DNA of 64,000 nt from Kaistella flava (ex Peng et al. 2021) (GCF_015191005.1 NZ_CP040442.1:1426001-1490000), one strand, 5' to 3'. Positions 8,193 to 17,920 are shown, counted from the stretch's first letter. A program made the numbers and translations. The notes: generated from the sequence alone by a model not told the origin.

Positions 8193-9554
8193 ATGAATTT
8201 TCAAGATATTTTAACCGAACAAAGAACTTTCTTTAATAGTCAGAAAACAAAAAATCTGAAATTCCGAAAAATGTATTTGGAAAAACTGAAAGAAGTTCTT
8301 TTGAAAAATGAGGACTTATTATATTCGGCTATTTATCTGGATTTCGGAAAATCAAAATTTGACACTTTAACTACTGAGATTTCATTTGTTATTAAAGACA
8401 TTGATTATTATTTAAAAAACATGAATTTTTTAGAAAAGCCAAAAAGAGTTCGCACGAATCTCGCTAATCAATTAGGTTCCAGCAAAATTCATCCAGAACC
8501 TCTTGGTTGTACTTTGGTTATTGGAGCTTGGAATTATCCGTACCAACTTTCACTTTCACCAATGGTTGCAGCTTTGGCGGCCGGAAATACTTGTATTTTA
8601 AAACCTAGTGAAGTCGCTGAGAATTCAATGAAGGCAATGGCAAAAATCATTAATGAAAATTTCCCGAAAGAATATTTATACGTGGCTGAAGGAGGTGTAG
8701 AAGAAATCACAGAAATTTTAAAACTAAAATTCGACAAAATATTTTTTACGGGAAGTCCTAAAGTTGGGCAAATAGTTTATGAAGCAGCTGCTAAACATTT
8801 AACTCCTGTAACATTAGAATTAGGAGGAAAAAGCCCAGCGATTGTAACCTCTTCTGCTAATTTTGAAGTTGCTGCCAAAAGAATTGTTTGGGGGAAATTC
8901 GTAAATGCCGGACAAACCTGCGTCGCGCCAGACTATATTTTAGTCGATGAAAAAGTTAAAGACAGTTTCATGGACTCTTTAAAATCATACATTCAAAAAT
9001 TTAATTATCAACCAGATTCTGAACATTACACGAGAATTATTAATGATAGAAATTTCAACCGATTGACGAAATTAATTGATGAAGAGAAAGTATTCTTCGG
9101 CGGAAAAACTGATCCTTCAAAAAGATATATTGAACCAACAATCCTTCAAAATATAACTTGGAACGACGCGGTAATGAAGGAAGAAATTTTCGGACCGATT
9201 TTACCGGTTTTGACTTTCAAAAATTTTAATGAAGCCTTACTTCAAATCGCAGCATACGAAAAACCACTTTCTGCCTATTTGTTTACTGACAATTCTGAGG
9301 AAAAAGAAAACTTTATTTCAAAAATATCTTTCGGAGGCGGTTGTATCAATGATGTCGTGATGCATTTAAGCAACGACTATCTACCGTTTGGTGGTGTTGG
9401 AAATTCCGGAATTGGACATTATCACGGTAAATATGGCTTCGAAGCATTTTCTCATCAGAAAGCAATTTTGGATCGTGCAACCTGGGGCGAACCAGATTTG
9501 AAATATCCGCCATACACCGAGAAAAAACTGAATTGGATTAAGAAACTTCTATAA
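8193..9554 (+). CDS. Aldehyde dehydrogenase
   Basis: This 453-aa NAD(P)-dependent aldehyde dehydrogenase oxidises aldehydes to acids. The catalytic glutamate lies in LELGGKSPAIV (E209) and the nucleophilic cysteine in NAGQTCVAPDYIL (C243). The coenzyme-binding region has FFTGSPKVG. The length of about 450 residues, short for the superfamily, and the C-terminal motif PFGGVGNSGIGHYHGKYGF resemble class 3 or fatty-aldehyde type enzymes, often used for aldehyde detoxification. The gene ends against a bidirectional terminator and faces the thioredoxin lipoprotein gene. The substrate is not determined. Confidence 0.93.
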   Translation: MNFQDILTEQRTFFNSQKTKNLKFRKMYLEKLKEVLLKNEDLLYSAIYLDFGKSKFDTLTTEISFVIKDIDYYLKNMNFLEKPKRVRTNLANQLGSSKIHPEPLGCTLVIGAWNYPYQLSLSPMVAALAAGNTCILKPSEVAENSMKAMAKIINENFPKEYLYVAEGGVEEITEILKLKFDKIFFTGSPKVGQIVYEAAAKHLTPVTLELGGKSPAIVTSSANFEVAAKRIVWGKFVNAGQTCVAPDYILVDEKVKDSFMDSLKSYIQKFNYQPDSEHYTRIINDRNFNRLTKLIDEEKVFFGGKTDPSKRYIEPTILQNITWNDAVMKEEIFGPILPVLTFKNFNEALLQIAAYEKPLSAYLFTDNSEEKENFISKISFGGGCINDVVMHLSNDYLPFGGVGNSGIGHYHGKYGFEAFSHQKAILDRATWGEPDLKYPPYTEKKLNWIKKLL

Positions 9555-9558
9555 AAAA

Positions 9559-9584
9559 AGTCTCGTCATTATTTTGACGAGACT
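9559..9584. terminator. Bidirectional terminator
   Basis: The perfect stem AGTCTCGTCA (9559-9568) and TGACGAGACT (9575-9584) is flanked by A-run and T-run. It lies between the convergent aldehyde dehydrogenase and thioredoxin-like genes and should serve both. Confidence 0.85.
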
Positions 9585-9591
9585 TTTTAAT

Positions 9592-10197
9592 TTATGATTT
9601 CGGCGCCCATTCCCTAAAGAATGCTTTTACCTTTTCTTTGCTATACCCTTTTCCTTCTTCTAAAACCGAACTGTCTTGCGTATGAATCATTTTTCCATTT
9701 TTATCTAAAACGACAAAAACCGGATAACCGAACTTTGCACCCGGATTATCATATTTTGCAAAAACCTTTTCATTTTTATTTTCTGGCGAGTAGTTCAAAT
9801 GATAATAAAGATAATTTTCATCAACTACATTTTTCAATTCTGGTGTAGTTTGCACAAACTCATTAAACCTTAAACACCAAATACACCAGTTTCCACCAGC
9901 TTGTAGAATAATATTCTTATTTTCTTTTTGCGCCTGTTTTACCAATTCGGCAATCTTCGCTTCTGCATTTTCCTTATCATTATAAGGTTTCGGAAGTTTT
10001 GCTTTTTCTTCTGCTGCTGCTTTTTTCTTAGCTTCCAAAACTGCTGTGCTGTCACTTTCTACCGTCATCGTTGCATTTTCGGTCGTTTTCTCTGCAATTT
10101 TCACATCTGATTTCTGCGAACATGCTAAACTGGTTATCAGTAAAGAAGAGAAAGCGAAAATTCTTAATTGAGTATTTTTCATTATTTTCATTATCAA
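9592..10197 (-). CDS. Thioredoxin-family lipoprotein
   Basis: This protein of up to 201 aa has a lipoprotein signal (LLITSLAC, lipobox cysteine about residue 26). A lysine/alanine-rich linker to about residue 75 is followed by a thioredoxin-like fold with the redox motif WCIWC near residue 107. The cis-proline region is GYPVFVV. It should be anchored in the periplasm as a thiol-disulfide enzyme of the thioredoxin_7 / DsbD-gamma-like type. Three start codons are possible; the third Met (MKNTQLR, about 10182) gives the most usual lipoprotein signal length. It stands alone, divergent from the acyltransferase at 10268. Confidence 0.86.
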   Translation of the reverse strand: MIMKIMKNTQLRIFAFSSLLITSLACSQKSDVKIAEKTTENATMTVESDSTAVLEAKKKAAAEEKAKLPKPYNDKENAEAKIAELVKQAQKENKNIILQAGGNWCIWCLRFNEFVQTTPELKNVVDENYLYYHLNYSPENKNEKVFAKYDNPGAKFGYPVFVVLDKNGKMIHTQDSSVLEEGKGYSKEKVKAFFREWAPKS

Positions 10198-10267
10198 ATT
10201 AATCTTTGCAAATTAACAAAAATAGAGCCAATGGTAAAGTTTATATTGCTAAATTTGCGACATATAT

Positions 10268-11143
10268 ATGAACTTTATATTTAAATTTATACTCCTATTT
10301 TCAAAACTCCCATTACGGGTTTTTTATATAATTTCAGATTTCATCTATTTTGTAATCTACGACCTCGTTGGCTACCGTAGAAAAGTAGTTCTTGAAAATT
10401 TACAAAATTCTTTTCCTAACAAATCACCGGAAGAACTTAAAAAAATAGAGAAAAAATTCTATGTCAATTTCTGTGATTACATCGTAGAAACTTTTAAATC
10501 TTTTACCATTTCATCAAATGAATTACGCGTTCGGGTTCAACATCTTAACCAAGATGTTTTTCATGAAGCAAAATCTGAAAACAAAAACGTCATTCTTTTG
10601 GCTGGCCATATTTTTAACTGGGAATGGTTCAATGTCCTGGCAACAATAATTCCGCAAGAAAATAGTTTTCCTGTTTATAGAAAAGTTCAGAGTGGTTTTT
10701 GGGAAGAAAAAATAAAAGGACTTCGAAACCGATTCGGAAATCAACCTTTGGAAGCGAAAGAAGTTATTCGTCATATTTTTAGAAATCCAAATGATGGCAA
10801 TTCAGTTTATATGTTTGTTGCCGACCAAACGCCACACGTTTCAGAAGTGACTTATGGCTTAAATTTCATGAATCAGAGAACTCCGGTTTTTGTAGGCTAT
10901 GATAAACTTTCTACGAGAATGGATTTAGCGTTTGTTTTTTGTGAAATGAAAAAAGTAAAACGCGGCTACTATCAGATCAACTATTACAGAATTTATCCTG
11001 ACGGAGAAAAATTCGTAGAACATGAAGTCGTAAAAAAGTTCCATCATTTGCTTGAAAACACCATTAATAAAAGACCAGATAATTATCTTTGGTCACACAG
11101 AAGATGGAAATACCAGCACGCCATTAAAGTGATGGGAGAATAA
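10268..11143 (+). CDS. Lysophospholipid / lipid A acyltransferase (LpxL/HtrB family)
   Basis: This 291-aa membrane-associated acyltransferase has an N-terminal hydrophobic helix (residues 3-30). The HX4E catalytic motif is LAGHIFNWEW (H114, E119), as in late acyltransferases of lipid A synthesis. FVADQTPH near residue 180 and the C-terminal LWSHRRWKY are also conserved in the family. It probably transfers a fatty acyl chain to a lipid A or related lipid precursor on the inner membrane. The glycosyltransferase gene begins 39 bp downstream on the same strand and may be cotranscribed, consistent with an envelope function. Confidence 0.9.
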   Translation: MNFIFKFILLFSKLPLRVFYIISDFIYFVIYDLVGYRRKVVLENLQNSFPNKSPEELKKIEKKFYVNFCDYIVETFKSFTISSNELRVRVQHLNQDVFHEAKSENKNVILLAGHIFNWEWFNVLATIIPQENSFPVYRKVQSGFWEEKIKGLRNRFGNQPLEAKEVIRHIFRNPNDGNSVYMFVADQTPHVSEVTYGLNFMNQRTPVFVGYDKLSTRMDLAFVFCEMKKVKRGYYQINYYRIYPDGEKFVEHEVVKKFHHLLENTINKRPDNYLWSHRRWKYQHAIKVMGE

Positions 11144-11182
11144 ATTTCAAATTTATTTTTTTAATATTTAGCAACTACAACA

Positions 11183-12145
11183 TTGGATTTAGCAATCGTC
11201 ATACTCAACTGGAATGGAAAAAATTGGTTAGAAAAATTTCTTCCCAACGTGATTCAACATTCCGAAAATGCAGTTATTTATGTCATCGACAATGCCTCAA
11301 CTGATGACTCTGTTTCTTATTTAAAGGAAACTTTTCCAAATGTTAAAGTAGTTGAGAACGAAAAAAACCATGGTTTTGCCGGCGGTTATAATGAAGGTCT
11401 AAAACAGATTAACCACGAATTTTATTGTCTTTTAAATTCTGATGTAGAAGTTACTGATAATTGGATTACGCCTATTTTAAATCTATTCGAAAGCGATTCA
11501 ACTATCGCCGCAATTCAACCTAAAATACTCGATTTTAATAGAAGGCATTTTTTTGAGTTTGCAGGAGCTGGTGGAGGATTAATCGATAATCTCGGTTATC
11601 CTTATTGCAGAGGCAGAGTTTTTGAAAAGATTGAAGAAGACAATGGACAATATAATGATGAAGTCGAAATTTTTTGGGCTTCCGGATGTTGCTTTTTTAT
11701 TCGGTCTAAAGATTTTTGGGCAGAAAATGGTTTTGATGCACGATTCTTTGCGCATCAGGAAGAAATTGATTTATGCTGGCGTTTAAAAAATGACGGTAAG
11801 AAAATTTACTATACCGGCAAATCGACGGTTTATCATGTCGGTGGCGGAACATTAAATAAACAAAGTCCGCAGAAAACTTTTCTTAATATTCGAAATAATT
11901 TTTCGATGATTTTAAAGAATACTCCCCTTTCTACCTTACTTTGGCTTATTCCATTTCGTCTGGTATTAGATGGTTTTGCCGGAATTTACTTTGGTTACAA
12001 AAATGGAATCTCGCATTTCTGGGCAGTAATCCGAGCACACTTTTCCTTTTACGCTCAGATTCCACAAACAGTAAAACTTCGTCAGAAACGTCAAATCAAA
12101 GATTTCTATCAGGCAAAATGGCTGGTTTTTAAAAGCTTTCTATAA
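11183..12145 (+). CDS. Glycosyltransferase family 2
   Basis: This 320-aa GT-A fold glycosyltransferase opens with LAIVILNWNG, the usual first beta strand of rhamnosyl/N-acetylglucosaminyl-type GT2 enzymes. NHGFAGGYNEG (about 62) and LLNSDVEV, with the metal-binding D-x-D-like site, follow. FFAHQEEIDLCWRLK (about 193) is the catalytic base region. The C-terminal 80 residues have hydrophobic segments that may associate with the membrane. The start is a TTG at 11183, since no ATG lies near enough to the first beta strand to serve. It probably adds sugars to a cell-surface glycan; the acceptor is unknown. Confidence 0.9.
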   Translation: MDLAIVILNWNGKNWLEKFLPNVIQHSENAVIYVIDNASTDDSVSYLKETFPNVKVVENEKNHGFAGGYNEGLKQINHEFYCLLNSDVEVTDNWITPILNLFESDSTIAAIQPKILDFNRRHFFEFAGAGGGLIDNLGYPYCRGRVFEKIEEDNGQYNDEVEIFWASGCCFFIRSKDFWAENGFDARFFAHQEEIDLCWRLKNDGKKIYYTGKSTVYHVGGGTLNKQSPQKTFLNIRNNFSMILKNTPLSTLLWLIPFRLVLDGFAGIYFGYKNGISHFWAVIRAHFSFYAQIPQTVKLRQKRQIKDFYQAKWLVFKSFL

Positions 12146-12197
12146 TTTATTCAGTTGATTTCGATATTCTTGAATTAAATTTATCTACTTTTATGTT

Positions 12198-13061
12198 ATG
12201 AATATAAAATTAGATATCTACTTAATCGCTACCATCATTGTGGTGGTTATTCTCGTTCTTGGTATTTTTATTTATTTTTTTCAACATAAATTTTTCTTTC
12301 AGCCGGAAAAACTTCCTGGAGATTTCAAGTTTGCTTACGATAATCTAAAAGCGGAGGAGAAATTTGTGGAAACAGAAAAAGGCGCTCACATCAGTTATCT
12401 GCATTTTCAAGTTGACGATCCAAAAGGTGTCGTCATTTATCTAAAAGGAAATACAAAAAGTATTAAAGGCTGGGGGAAATTTGCCATCGATTTTACAAGA
12501 CTTGGTTATGAAGTTGTGATGATGGATTATCGTGGTTTCGGTAAAAGCACCGGTAAAAGAACGGTTGAAGCCATGAAAAGAGATTCGCAATTTATTTATG
12601 ATATTGTTAAAAAAGAATTCAGCGAAGATAAAATTATCGTTTACGGTCGTTCGCTAGGTTCTGGATTTGCAGCGAGACTGGCTTCTAAAAATAATCCACA
12701 TTTATTAATTCTGACTTCACCAATCTATTCATTGTTGAGAACGATTCATCGGTATCTGCCCTTTATGCCTGCGAAACCTTTTCTTCGTTATAACATTCCG
12801 ACTTTTCAATATTTAAAAAATGTCCGTTGTCCAATTAAGATTATTCATGGTAGCGACGATCGATTGGTTCCGATAAAAACGGCGGTGGATTTGTCCGAAA
12901 TAAATCCTAATTTGACCAGGCTTTATATCATCCTAGGCGCGGGACATATTAATATTCATCAGTTTGAAGAATACCATCGAGTCATGGAGGAAATCTTCGA
13001 AGAGCGAAAAGTATTCATTGATACAGATCAAACAAGTCTTGGATATTCTCATCGAAAGTAG
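12198..13061 (+). CDS. Membrane-anchored alpha/beta hydrolase
   Basis: This 287-aa serine hydrolase has one N-terminal transmembrane helix (residues 8-28) and an alpha/beta hydrolase domain. The nucleophile elbow is YGRSLGSG (S152), the acid is in IHGSDDRLVP, and the histidine is in LGAGHINIHQF. The oxyanion-loop analogue is YLKGNTKS. It belongs to the same group as the second hydrolase at 14408, the two sharing DYRGxGKSxG and YGRSLG. They probably arose by duplication and now flank a CNNM/CorC-type gene. The substrate is unknown; family members are esterases, peptidases or lipases. Confidence 0.86.
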   Translation: MNIKLDIYLIATIIVVVILVLGIFIYFFQHKFFFQPEKLPGDFKFAYDNLKAEEKFVETEKGAHISYLHFQVDDPKGVVIYLKGNTKSIKGWGKFAIDFTRLGYEVVMMDYRGFGKSTGKRTVEAMKRDSQFIYDIVKKEFSEDKIIVYGRSLGSGFAARLASKNNPHLLILTSPIYSLLRTIHRYLPFMPAKPFLRYNIPTFQYLKNVRCPIKIIHGSDDRLVPIKTAVDLSEINPNLTRLYIILGAGHINIHQFEEYHRVMEEIFEERKVFIDTDQTSLGYSHRK

Positions 13062-13115
13062 GAATAACAATGATAACCTCAAAAAAATTATCTTTGTAAT
13101 AATTAAAAATTTTTA

Positions 13116-14390
13116 ATGGAATTATTGATCATTATTTTACTGGTACTCCTTAACGGAGTTTTTGCAATGTCGGAAATGTCGCTTGTTTCTTCCCGTAAAT
13201 TTAAATTAGAAAACGCTGCCAGAAAAGGAAGTATGTCCGCGAAGAAAGCAGTTGAACTTTCAGAAAATCCAACAAAATTTTTATCTACGGTACAAATCGG
13301 AATTACGCTAATCGGAATTTTGCTTGGAGTATATTCTGGTGAAAACCTTACAAATGATTTCAAAAATTTTCTAGATCAATTTGCGGTTATTCAGCCTTAT
13401 TCCAAACCTTTGGCAACGATCGGGATTGTTATTTTCATTACGTATCTCTCCATCTTATTGGGTGAATTGCTGCCGAAAAGAATTGCCATGACTTTTCCTG
13501 AGCGAATTATTACATTGCTAGCAAAACCGATGGATATTCTATCCAAAGTTACTTCACCATTTGTTCTATTACTTACTACATCCAATAATTTATTACTGAA
13601 ATTATTAGGAATAAAAAATAAGTCAGACAGCATTATAACCGAAGATGAAATAAAATCAATGGTTAGAGAAAGCGCGCAGGAAGGACAAATTGAACAAATT
13701 GAACACAATATTGTAGAACGTGTTTTTGAGTTAGGAGACCGAAAAATCAACACCCTATTAACCCACAGAACTGCCATTACCTTTTTTAATATCAATGAAG
13801 GCCTAGATAATATTTTAAAGAAAATAAAGAGTGAAAAGCATAATGCCTATCCGATTACCTCTGGAAATAACTTAGATGATATTATCGGAATTGTGATGCT
13901 GAAAGATATTTTCCCTATTGATGATCCTTTAAATTTTGACCTTAAAAAACACTTAAGACAACCTATTTTTCTTAATGAAAATTACTACGCTTATAAAGTT
14001 TTGGAGATTTTCAAGAAGGAGAAAAATCATTACGGAATCGTCATCGATGAATATGGGAATACGGTTGGTATCATCACCATGCACGATGTTTTAGACGCAC
14101 TGGTAGGAAACACTGCCACTAATGAAAATTTTGACTACCGAATTACCCAACGAAGTGAAAATACCTGGCTCGCAGACGCACAGTTTCCAATTGTGGAGTT
14201 TATTAAATATTTTGACTTGGATTACGAGTTTGAAAATAAGGATAACTATACCACGTTGGTTGGTTTTTTTCTTAATGCACACAATGGCTCCACCGAAGTT
14301 GGAGACAAAATAACAATAGAAAATCTAGAGTTAGAAATTATCGACAAGGACAGACAGCGAGTTGATAAAATACTGATTTCCAGACACTAA
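13116..14390 (+). CDS. CNNM/CorC-type transporter-associated protein (hemolysin family)
   Basis: This 424-aa membrane protein has an N-terminal DUF21/CNNM transmembrane domain (about residues 1-180). The conserved helices include LLNGVFAMSEMSLVSSRK and LGELLPKRIAM. A pair of CBS domains covers about 200-330, with IDEYGNTVGIITMHDVL, and a CorC/HlyC domain lies at the C-terminus. Such proteins are linked to divalent cation, mainly magnesium, export or homeostasis, with the CBS pair sensing nucleotide. The older name hemolysin is not functional evidence. The next hydrolase gene starts 17 bp downstream, so cotranscription is likely. Confidence 0.92.
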   Translation: MELLIIILLVLLNGVFAMSEMSLVSSRKFKLENAARKGSMSAKKAVELSENPTKFLSTVQIGITLIGILLGVYSGENLTNDFKNFLDQFAVIQPYSKPLATIGIVIFITYLSILLGELLPKRIAMTFPERIITLLAKPMDILSKVTSPFVLLLTTSNNLLLKLLGIKNKSDSIITEDEIKSMVRESAQEGQIEQIEHNIVERVFELGDRKINTLLTHRTAITFFNINEGLDNILKKIKSEKHNAYPITSGNNLDDIIGIVMLKDIFPIDDPLNFDLKKHLRQPIFLNENYYAYKVLEIFKKEKNHYGIVIDEYGNTVGIITMHDVLDALVGNTATNENFDYRITQRSENTWLADAQFPIVEFIKYFDLDYEFENKDNYTTLVGFFLNAHNGSTEVGDKITIENLELEIIDKDRQRVDKILISRH

Positions 14391-14407
14391 CTTTTCCATA
14401 ACATTCA

Positions 14408-15175
14408 ATGAGTAGATTGCTTCAATACTTGCAGGAAAAAGTAGTTTTCTTGCCTATCGTTTTACAAAAAGATCATGAATTTGACTTCGAGGTAGAATTT
14501 GAAGAATATTTGTGGGAAACTCCATTTGAAGGAAAGATCAATGCGCTTCATTTTAAAATAAAAAATCCAAAAGGTATTATCGTTTATTTTCATGGAAATA
14601 CGGCTAACCTTCATCGGTGGGGGAAAGTTGCCAATGAATATACCCAATTTGGATATGATGTTTTAATTATGGATTATCGTGGTTATGGAAAAAGCTCAGG
14701 TCCGCGAAATGAAGAGTTTCTTTATTCAGATGCACAATTTTGCTATGATTTTGCAAAAAAACATTATGGTGAAAATAAAACGGTCGTTTATGGAAGAAGT
14801 TTAGGCGGAGCATTTGCTATAAAAGTTGCAGCCGATAATCATCCGAAAGCGGTTATTTTAGAAGCTACTTTCTATAACCTTCAGGATATTGTGAATCGCT
14901 GGTTGCCTAAACAAGTCACAGATCGAGTTTCACCAACCATGACTTATCATTTTTTATCGAATGAAAACATTACTAAAGTTACCGTCCCACTCTATCATTT
15001 TCATGGAACTAAAGACACTGTTGTGCCTCTAAAATCTGGTAAGAAATTATTTGAAGTGTTTGAAAAAGCTCAGCCAAAAATTGAAAAAAAATTTATTGAG
15101 ATTTCTGGAGCGAATCACGATGATTTAATTAATTACAAAGAATTTGTAGAGGAACTCAAAAAAATTCTAAAATAA
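14408..15175 (+). CDS. Alpha/beta hydrolase
   Basis: This 255-aa protein has the nucleophile motif YGRSLGGA (S131), oxyanion region FHGNTAN, acid in FHGTKDTVVPL and histidine in SGANHDDLI. Unlike its paralogue at 12198 it lacks a transmembrane anchor and should be cytosolic. It follows the CNNM-type gene closely and is probably in the same transcript. Its substrate cannot be assigned. Confidence 0.86.
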   Translation: MSRLLQYLQEKVVFLPIVLQKDHEFDFEVEFEEYLWETPFEGKINALHFKIKNPKGIIVYFHGNTANLHRWGKVANEYTQFGYDVLIMDYRGYGKSSGPRNEEFLYSDAQFCYDFAKKHYGENKTVVYGRSLGGAFAIKVAADNHPKAVILEATFYNLQDIVNRWLPKQVTDRVSPTMTYHFLSNENITKVTVPLYHFHGTKDTVVPLKSGKKLFEVFEKAQPKIEKKFIEISGANHDDLINYKEFVEELKKILK

Positions 15176-15215
15176 ATTGTACTATTGATGTCTTAAAAAA
15201 TAATGATAAATTCCA

Positions 15216-15773
15216 ATGATTAATTTCTGCGCCATCGATTTTGAAACTGCAACATCTGATAGAAATTCCGCTTGTGAAATGGGAATCTGTGTGGTTGAAA
15301 ATGGCGAAATAGTTTCTACGAAAACCTGGCTTATCAAACCACCAAGTTACCCTTATTTTAATCCATTTAACATTGCAGTTCACGGGATTACTCCAAAGGA
15401 AGTTCAGGATGCGCCGACCTTTGATGAGATTTGGCATGAGGCAGAAGCATTGATGTACGGGAATTTAATGATTGCTCACAATGCTGGTTTTGATGCAGGA
15501 GTTTTAAGAAGTTGCTTGGATCATTATGGTTTCTTTAAACCAAAACTGAATTATTTATGCAGTATTTCTATTGCTAAAAAATCCTGGAAAGGTTTGCCAA
15601 AATACGGACTAAAAAGTTTGGCGGAACAGCATAATATTCAATTCAATCACCACCGAGCAGGCGCTGATGCTGAAGTTTGTGCGAAGATTTCTTTGTTGGC
15701 TTTTAACCAATTGATGTTAACTAGAAATGAAGATGTCACTGAAGTGATGAAAAAAAATCTGAAAATTCTGTAA
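15216..15773 (+). CDS. DnaQ-like 3'-5' exonuclease
   Basis: This 185-aa DEDDh exonuclease has Exo I as IDFETATSD (D8, E10), Exo II as IAHNAGFDAGVL and Exo III as HHRAGADAEV. It consists of the nuclease domain alone, so it is a stand-alone proofreading- or RNase T-like enzyme rather than a polymerase subunit. It starts 40 bp after the hydrolase and may be the last gene of that transcript. Confidence 0.9.
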   Translation: MINFCAIDFETATSDRNSACEMGICVVENGEIVSTKTWLIKPPSYPYFNPFNIAVHGITPKEVQDAPTFDEIWHEAEALMYGNLMIAHNAGFDAGVLRSCLDHYGFFKPKLNYLCSISIAKKSWKGLPKYGLKSLAEQHNIQFNHHRAGADAEVCAKISLLAFNQLMLTRNEDVTEVMKKNLKIL

Positions 15774-15850
15774 AAAGATAGGATTGTATTTGATTAATAT
15801 AATTAAAAAACTAGATAATAACCTCAGTTCGATTATAATAAAATACTTTA

Positions 15851-15930
15851 ACCATTAAGGTATTAAGATGAATTAAGTAAAATATAAAATCTGCTTTTAA
15901 ATTCTTAATTAGGCTTAATTTCTTAATGGT
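15851..15930. repeat. Palindromic intergenic repeat
   Basis: A 27-bp arm beginning ACCATTAAG (15851-15877) is the imperfect inverted copy of 15904-15930, which ends CTTAATGGT. The space between the exonuclease and apaG (15774-16197) holds no convincing gene; besides this palindrome it contains only the GC-rich element at 16086. It resembles short dispersed inverted repeats of flavobacteria. Confidence 0.45.
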
Positions 15931-16085
15931 AAGCTAAAAAACAAATAATTAACAATCGAATTTGGGTTAATCGGTAAATAAAAAACGAGATTCTTTATTA
16001 CCCGAATCTGTTTTCTAAAATATCGTTAGATAAAGTGATTTTTGTGCTAATGGAAAAAGAATTAGTTTTCCTGTCAAAAGAAGAA

Positions 16086-16163
16086 ACACCTGATCTTATA
16101 GCCCCGATGGTAGCGACATCCCCGCCTTGGCGGGATACAGCGGACAGCGGGACGGGATGTGTA
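16086..16163. repeat. GC-rich REP-like element with GGTAGCG core
   Basis: The segment contains GGTAGCG, a CCCCGCC-TTGGCGGG palindrome and repeated AGCGG steps, and is far richer in GC than its surroundings. Two other elements with GGTAGCG lie at 41921 and 42208. It is probably a repetitive extragenic element of the kind mobilised by RAYT-type transposases. Confidence 0.4.
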
Positions 16164-16197
16164 AGAAGCGAAAATTTTGCTGCTTCTAATTAAAAAT

Positions 16198-16584
16198 CTA
16201 ATTACTTAACACTTCGGAAACCAAATTGAATTTAGGAACTTCTATTTCTAAAGTTTCATGGGTAATCAGATTTTTACAGAAAAAAATTCCTGACATACTT
16301 CCCACTCCCGAACGGAGTAAAACATTTGAAAAATAGGTAAAGTTTTCGCCAGGCTCAATAATCGGAGTTAAGCCAATCACCCCTTCACCTGCAACTTCGG
16401 TAAAACCAAATCCTAAATCAAAAATCAGCCATTTTCTGCTCAATAATTTTATTGAATCCCGACCCAAATTTTCGATGCTGATATTATACCGAAAGACGAA
16501 ACGGTTCTCGGCTGGAAAACTGTTTTTGATGTCGTACTGGGGAACAACAGAAACTTTAATATCGAAAGTAGTAGTTGAAAACAT
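16198..16584 (-). CDS. apaG: ApaG (DUF525) protein
   Basis: This 128-aa protein matches ApaG end to end. V.V.P.Y motifs at the start (VSVVPQYD) are followed by RYNISIENLG, the central VAGEGVIGLTPIIEPGE region and a fibronectin-like beta fold. ApaG is associated with cobalt/magnesium resistance in enterobacteria and has been linked to nucleotide metabolism; its exact role is unsettled. The gene is downstream of sucB on the same strand, but a terminator separates them, so it probably has its own promoter. Confidence 0.92.
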   Translation of the reverse strand: MFSTTTFDIKVSVVPQYDIKNSFPAENRFVFRYNISIENLGRDSIKLLSRKWLIFDLGFGFTEVAGEGVIGLTPIIEPGENFTYFSNVLLRSGVGSMSGIFFCKNLITHETLEIEVPKFNLVSEVLSN

Positions 16585-16612
16585 GAGTGAAATTTTAAGT
16601 AAAACAATGCAA

Positions 16613-16638
16613 AAATCCCGCCTATTTAGACGGGATTT
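16613..16638 (-). terminator. Terminator after sucB
   Basis: AAATCCCG (16613-16620) pairs with CGGGATTT (16631-16638). On the minus strand the stem is followed by a T-run, 29 bp after the sucB stop codon. Confidence 0.75.
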
Positions 16639-16666
16639 ATATAATTAGTGAAAATCTTTAAATTAA

Positions 16667-17893
16667 TTAAAGTTCCAATCCTCTTCTTTCGTCTCCTCCT
16701 AATAAGAATTCAACCGGATTGTCGATGGCCTCTTTTACAGCAACTAAGAACCCTACTGATTCTTTACCGTCAATAATTCTGTGGTCATACGATAAAGCCA
16801 CATACATCATTGGACGAATTACTACCTGTCCATCAATCGCCATCGGTCTTTGAAGGATGTTGTGCATTCCTAAAATCGCAGATTGTGGCGGGTTGATAAT
16901 TGGCGTAGACATCATTGATCCGAAAGTACCACCATTCGTCAATGTAAATGTACCACCAGTCATTTCATCAACTGTAATTTTACCGTCTCTTACTTTTTCT
17001 GCCAAAGATTTGATATTGCTTTCAACCCCTCTGAAAGACATGTCTTCTGCATTTCTCAATACTGGAACCATCAATCCTTTTGGACCTGAAACCGCTACTG
17101 AAATATCGCAGAAATCATAATTAATTTTATAATCACCGTCGATAGAAGCATTAACATCCGGATATAGTTTCAATGCTCTGGTTACTGCTTTGGTAAAGAA
17201 AGACATGAATCCTAGACCTACGCCGTGTTTCTGTGCAAATTCTTCTTTGTATAGTTTTCTGATTCTGAAAATTTCAGACATATCCACTTCGTTAAAAGTA
17301 GTCAACATCGCAGTTTCATTTTTCACCATCACCAATCTTGCTGCAACTTTTCTTCTTAGTACAGAAAGCTTAGTTGTGCTAGAACCTCTAGAACCGGTAG
17401 TAGCAGATGTTGATCCCATTGCTGGAACCGATGCAAAATCAGCGTCTTGTTTAGTAATACGACCGTCTTTTCCAGAACCGCTCACTTGTGAAGCATCAAC
17501 TCCTTTTTCGTCTAAGATTTTCTTAGCCGCTGGAGAAGGTGTTCCTGTTGCATAAGTTGCTGCAGGTTTTGCTTCTACTTTTGGAGCTTCCACTTTCGCA
17601 GGTTCTGCTGCTTTAACTTCTGCAGCTGCAGGAGCTGAACCTTCCGGTTTTGAAGCAGCGGTATCGATTAAACAAACCACCTGACCAACTTGTACTACTT
17701 CACCTTCTTCTGCTTTCAGAGTGATGATTCCGCTTTCTTCAGCCGGTAATTCAAGAGTTGCTTTATCAGAATCTACTTCTGCGATGGGTTGATCCTTTTC
17801 TACATAATCGCCGTCTTTTACTAACCACGTCGCGATTTCAACTTCGGTGATCGATTCTCCCGGAGAAGGGACTTTCATTTCTAATATTGACAT
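16667..17893 (-). CDS. sucB: 2-oxoglutarate dehydrogenase E2 (dihydrolipoyl succinyltransferase)
   Basis: This 408-aa E2 component transfers the succinyl group from its lipoyl arm to CoA in the TCA cycle. An N-terminal lipoyl domain carries the lipoylated lysine in DSDKATLE (K44). An Ala/Pro/Glu-rich linker follows, then a peripheral subunit-binding domain (about 115-150, [20 protein letters not shown]) and the acyltransferase domain with the active-site motif [11 protein letters not shown] near the C-terminus. sucA lies upstream on the same strand with one small gene between, so the three probably form an operon ending in the terminator at 16613. Confidence 0.96.
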   Translation of the reverse strand: MSILEMKVPSPGESITEVEIATWLVKDGDYVEKDQPIAEVDSDKATLELPAEESGIITLKAEEGEVVQVGQVVCLIDTAASKPEGSAPAAAEVKAAEPAKVEAPKVEAKPAATYATGTPSPAAKKILDEKGVDASQVSGSGKDGRITKQDADFASVPAMGSTSATTGSRGSSTTKLSVLRRKVAARLVMVKNETAMLTTFNEVDMSEIFRIRKLYKEEFAQKHGVGLGFMSFFTKAVTRALKLYPDVNASIDGDYKINYDFCDISVAVSGPKGLMVPVLRNAEDMSFRGVESNIKSLAEKVRDGKITVDEMTGGTFTLTNGGTFGSMMSTPIINPPQSAILGMHNILQRPMAIDGQVVIRPMMYVALSYDHRIIDGKESVGFLVAVKEAIDNPVEFLLGGDERRGLEL

Positions 17894-17920
17894 CGGATAT
17901 ATTTTTTTATTTTTTGTTTA

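Noticed and set aside
16050..16193. 47-codon frame on the plus strand upstream of apaG
   Set aside because: Most of it lies in the GC-rich REP-like element at 16086-16163 and the encoded text follows its palindromes, so it is probably not a gene.
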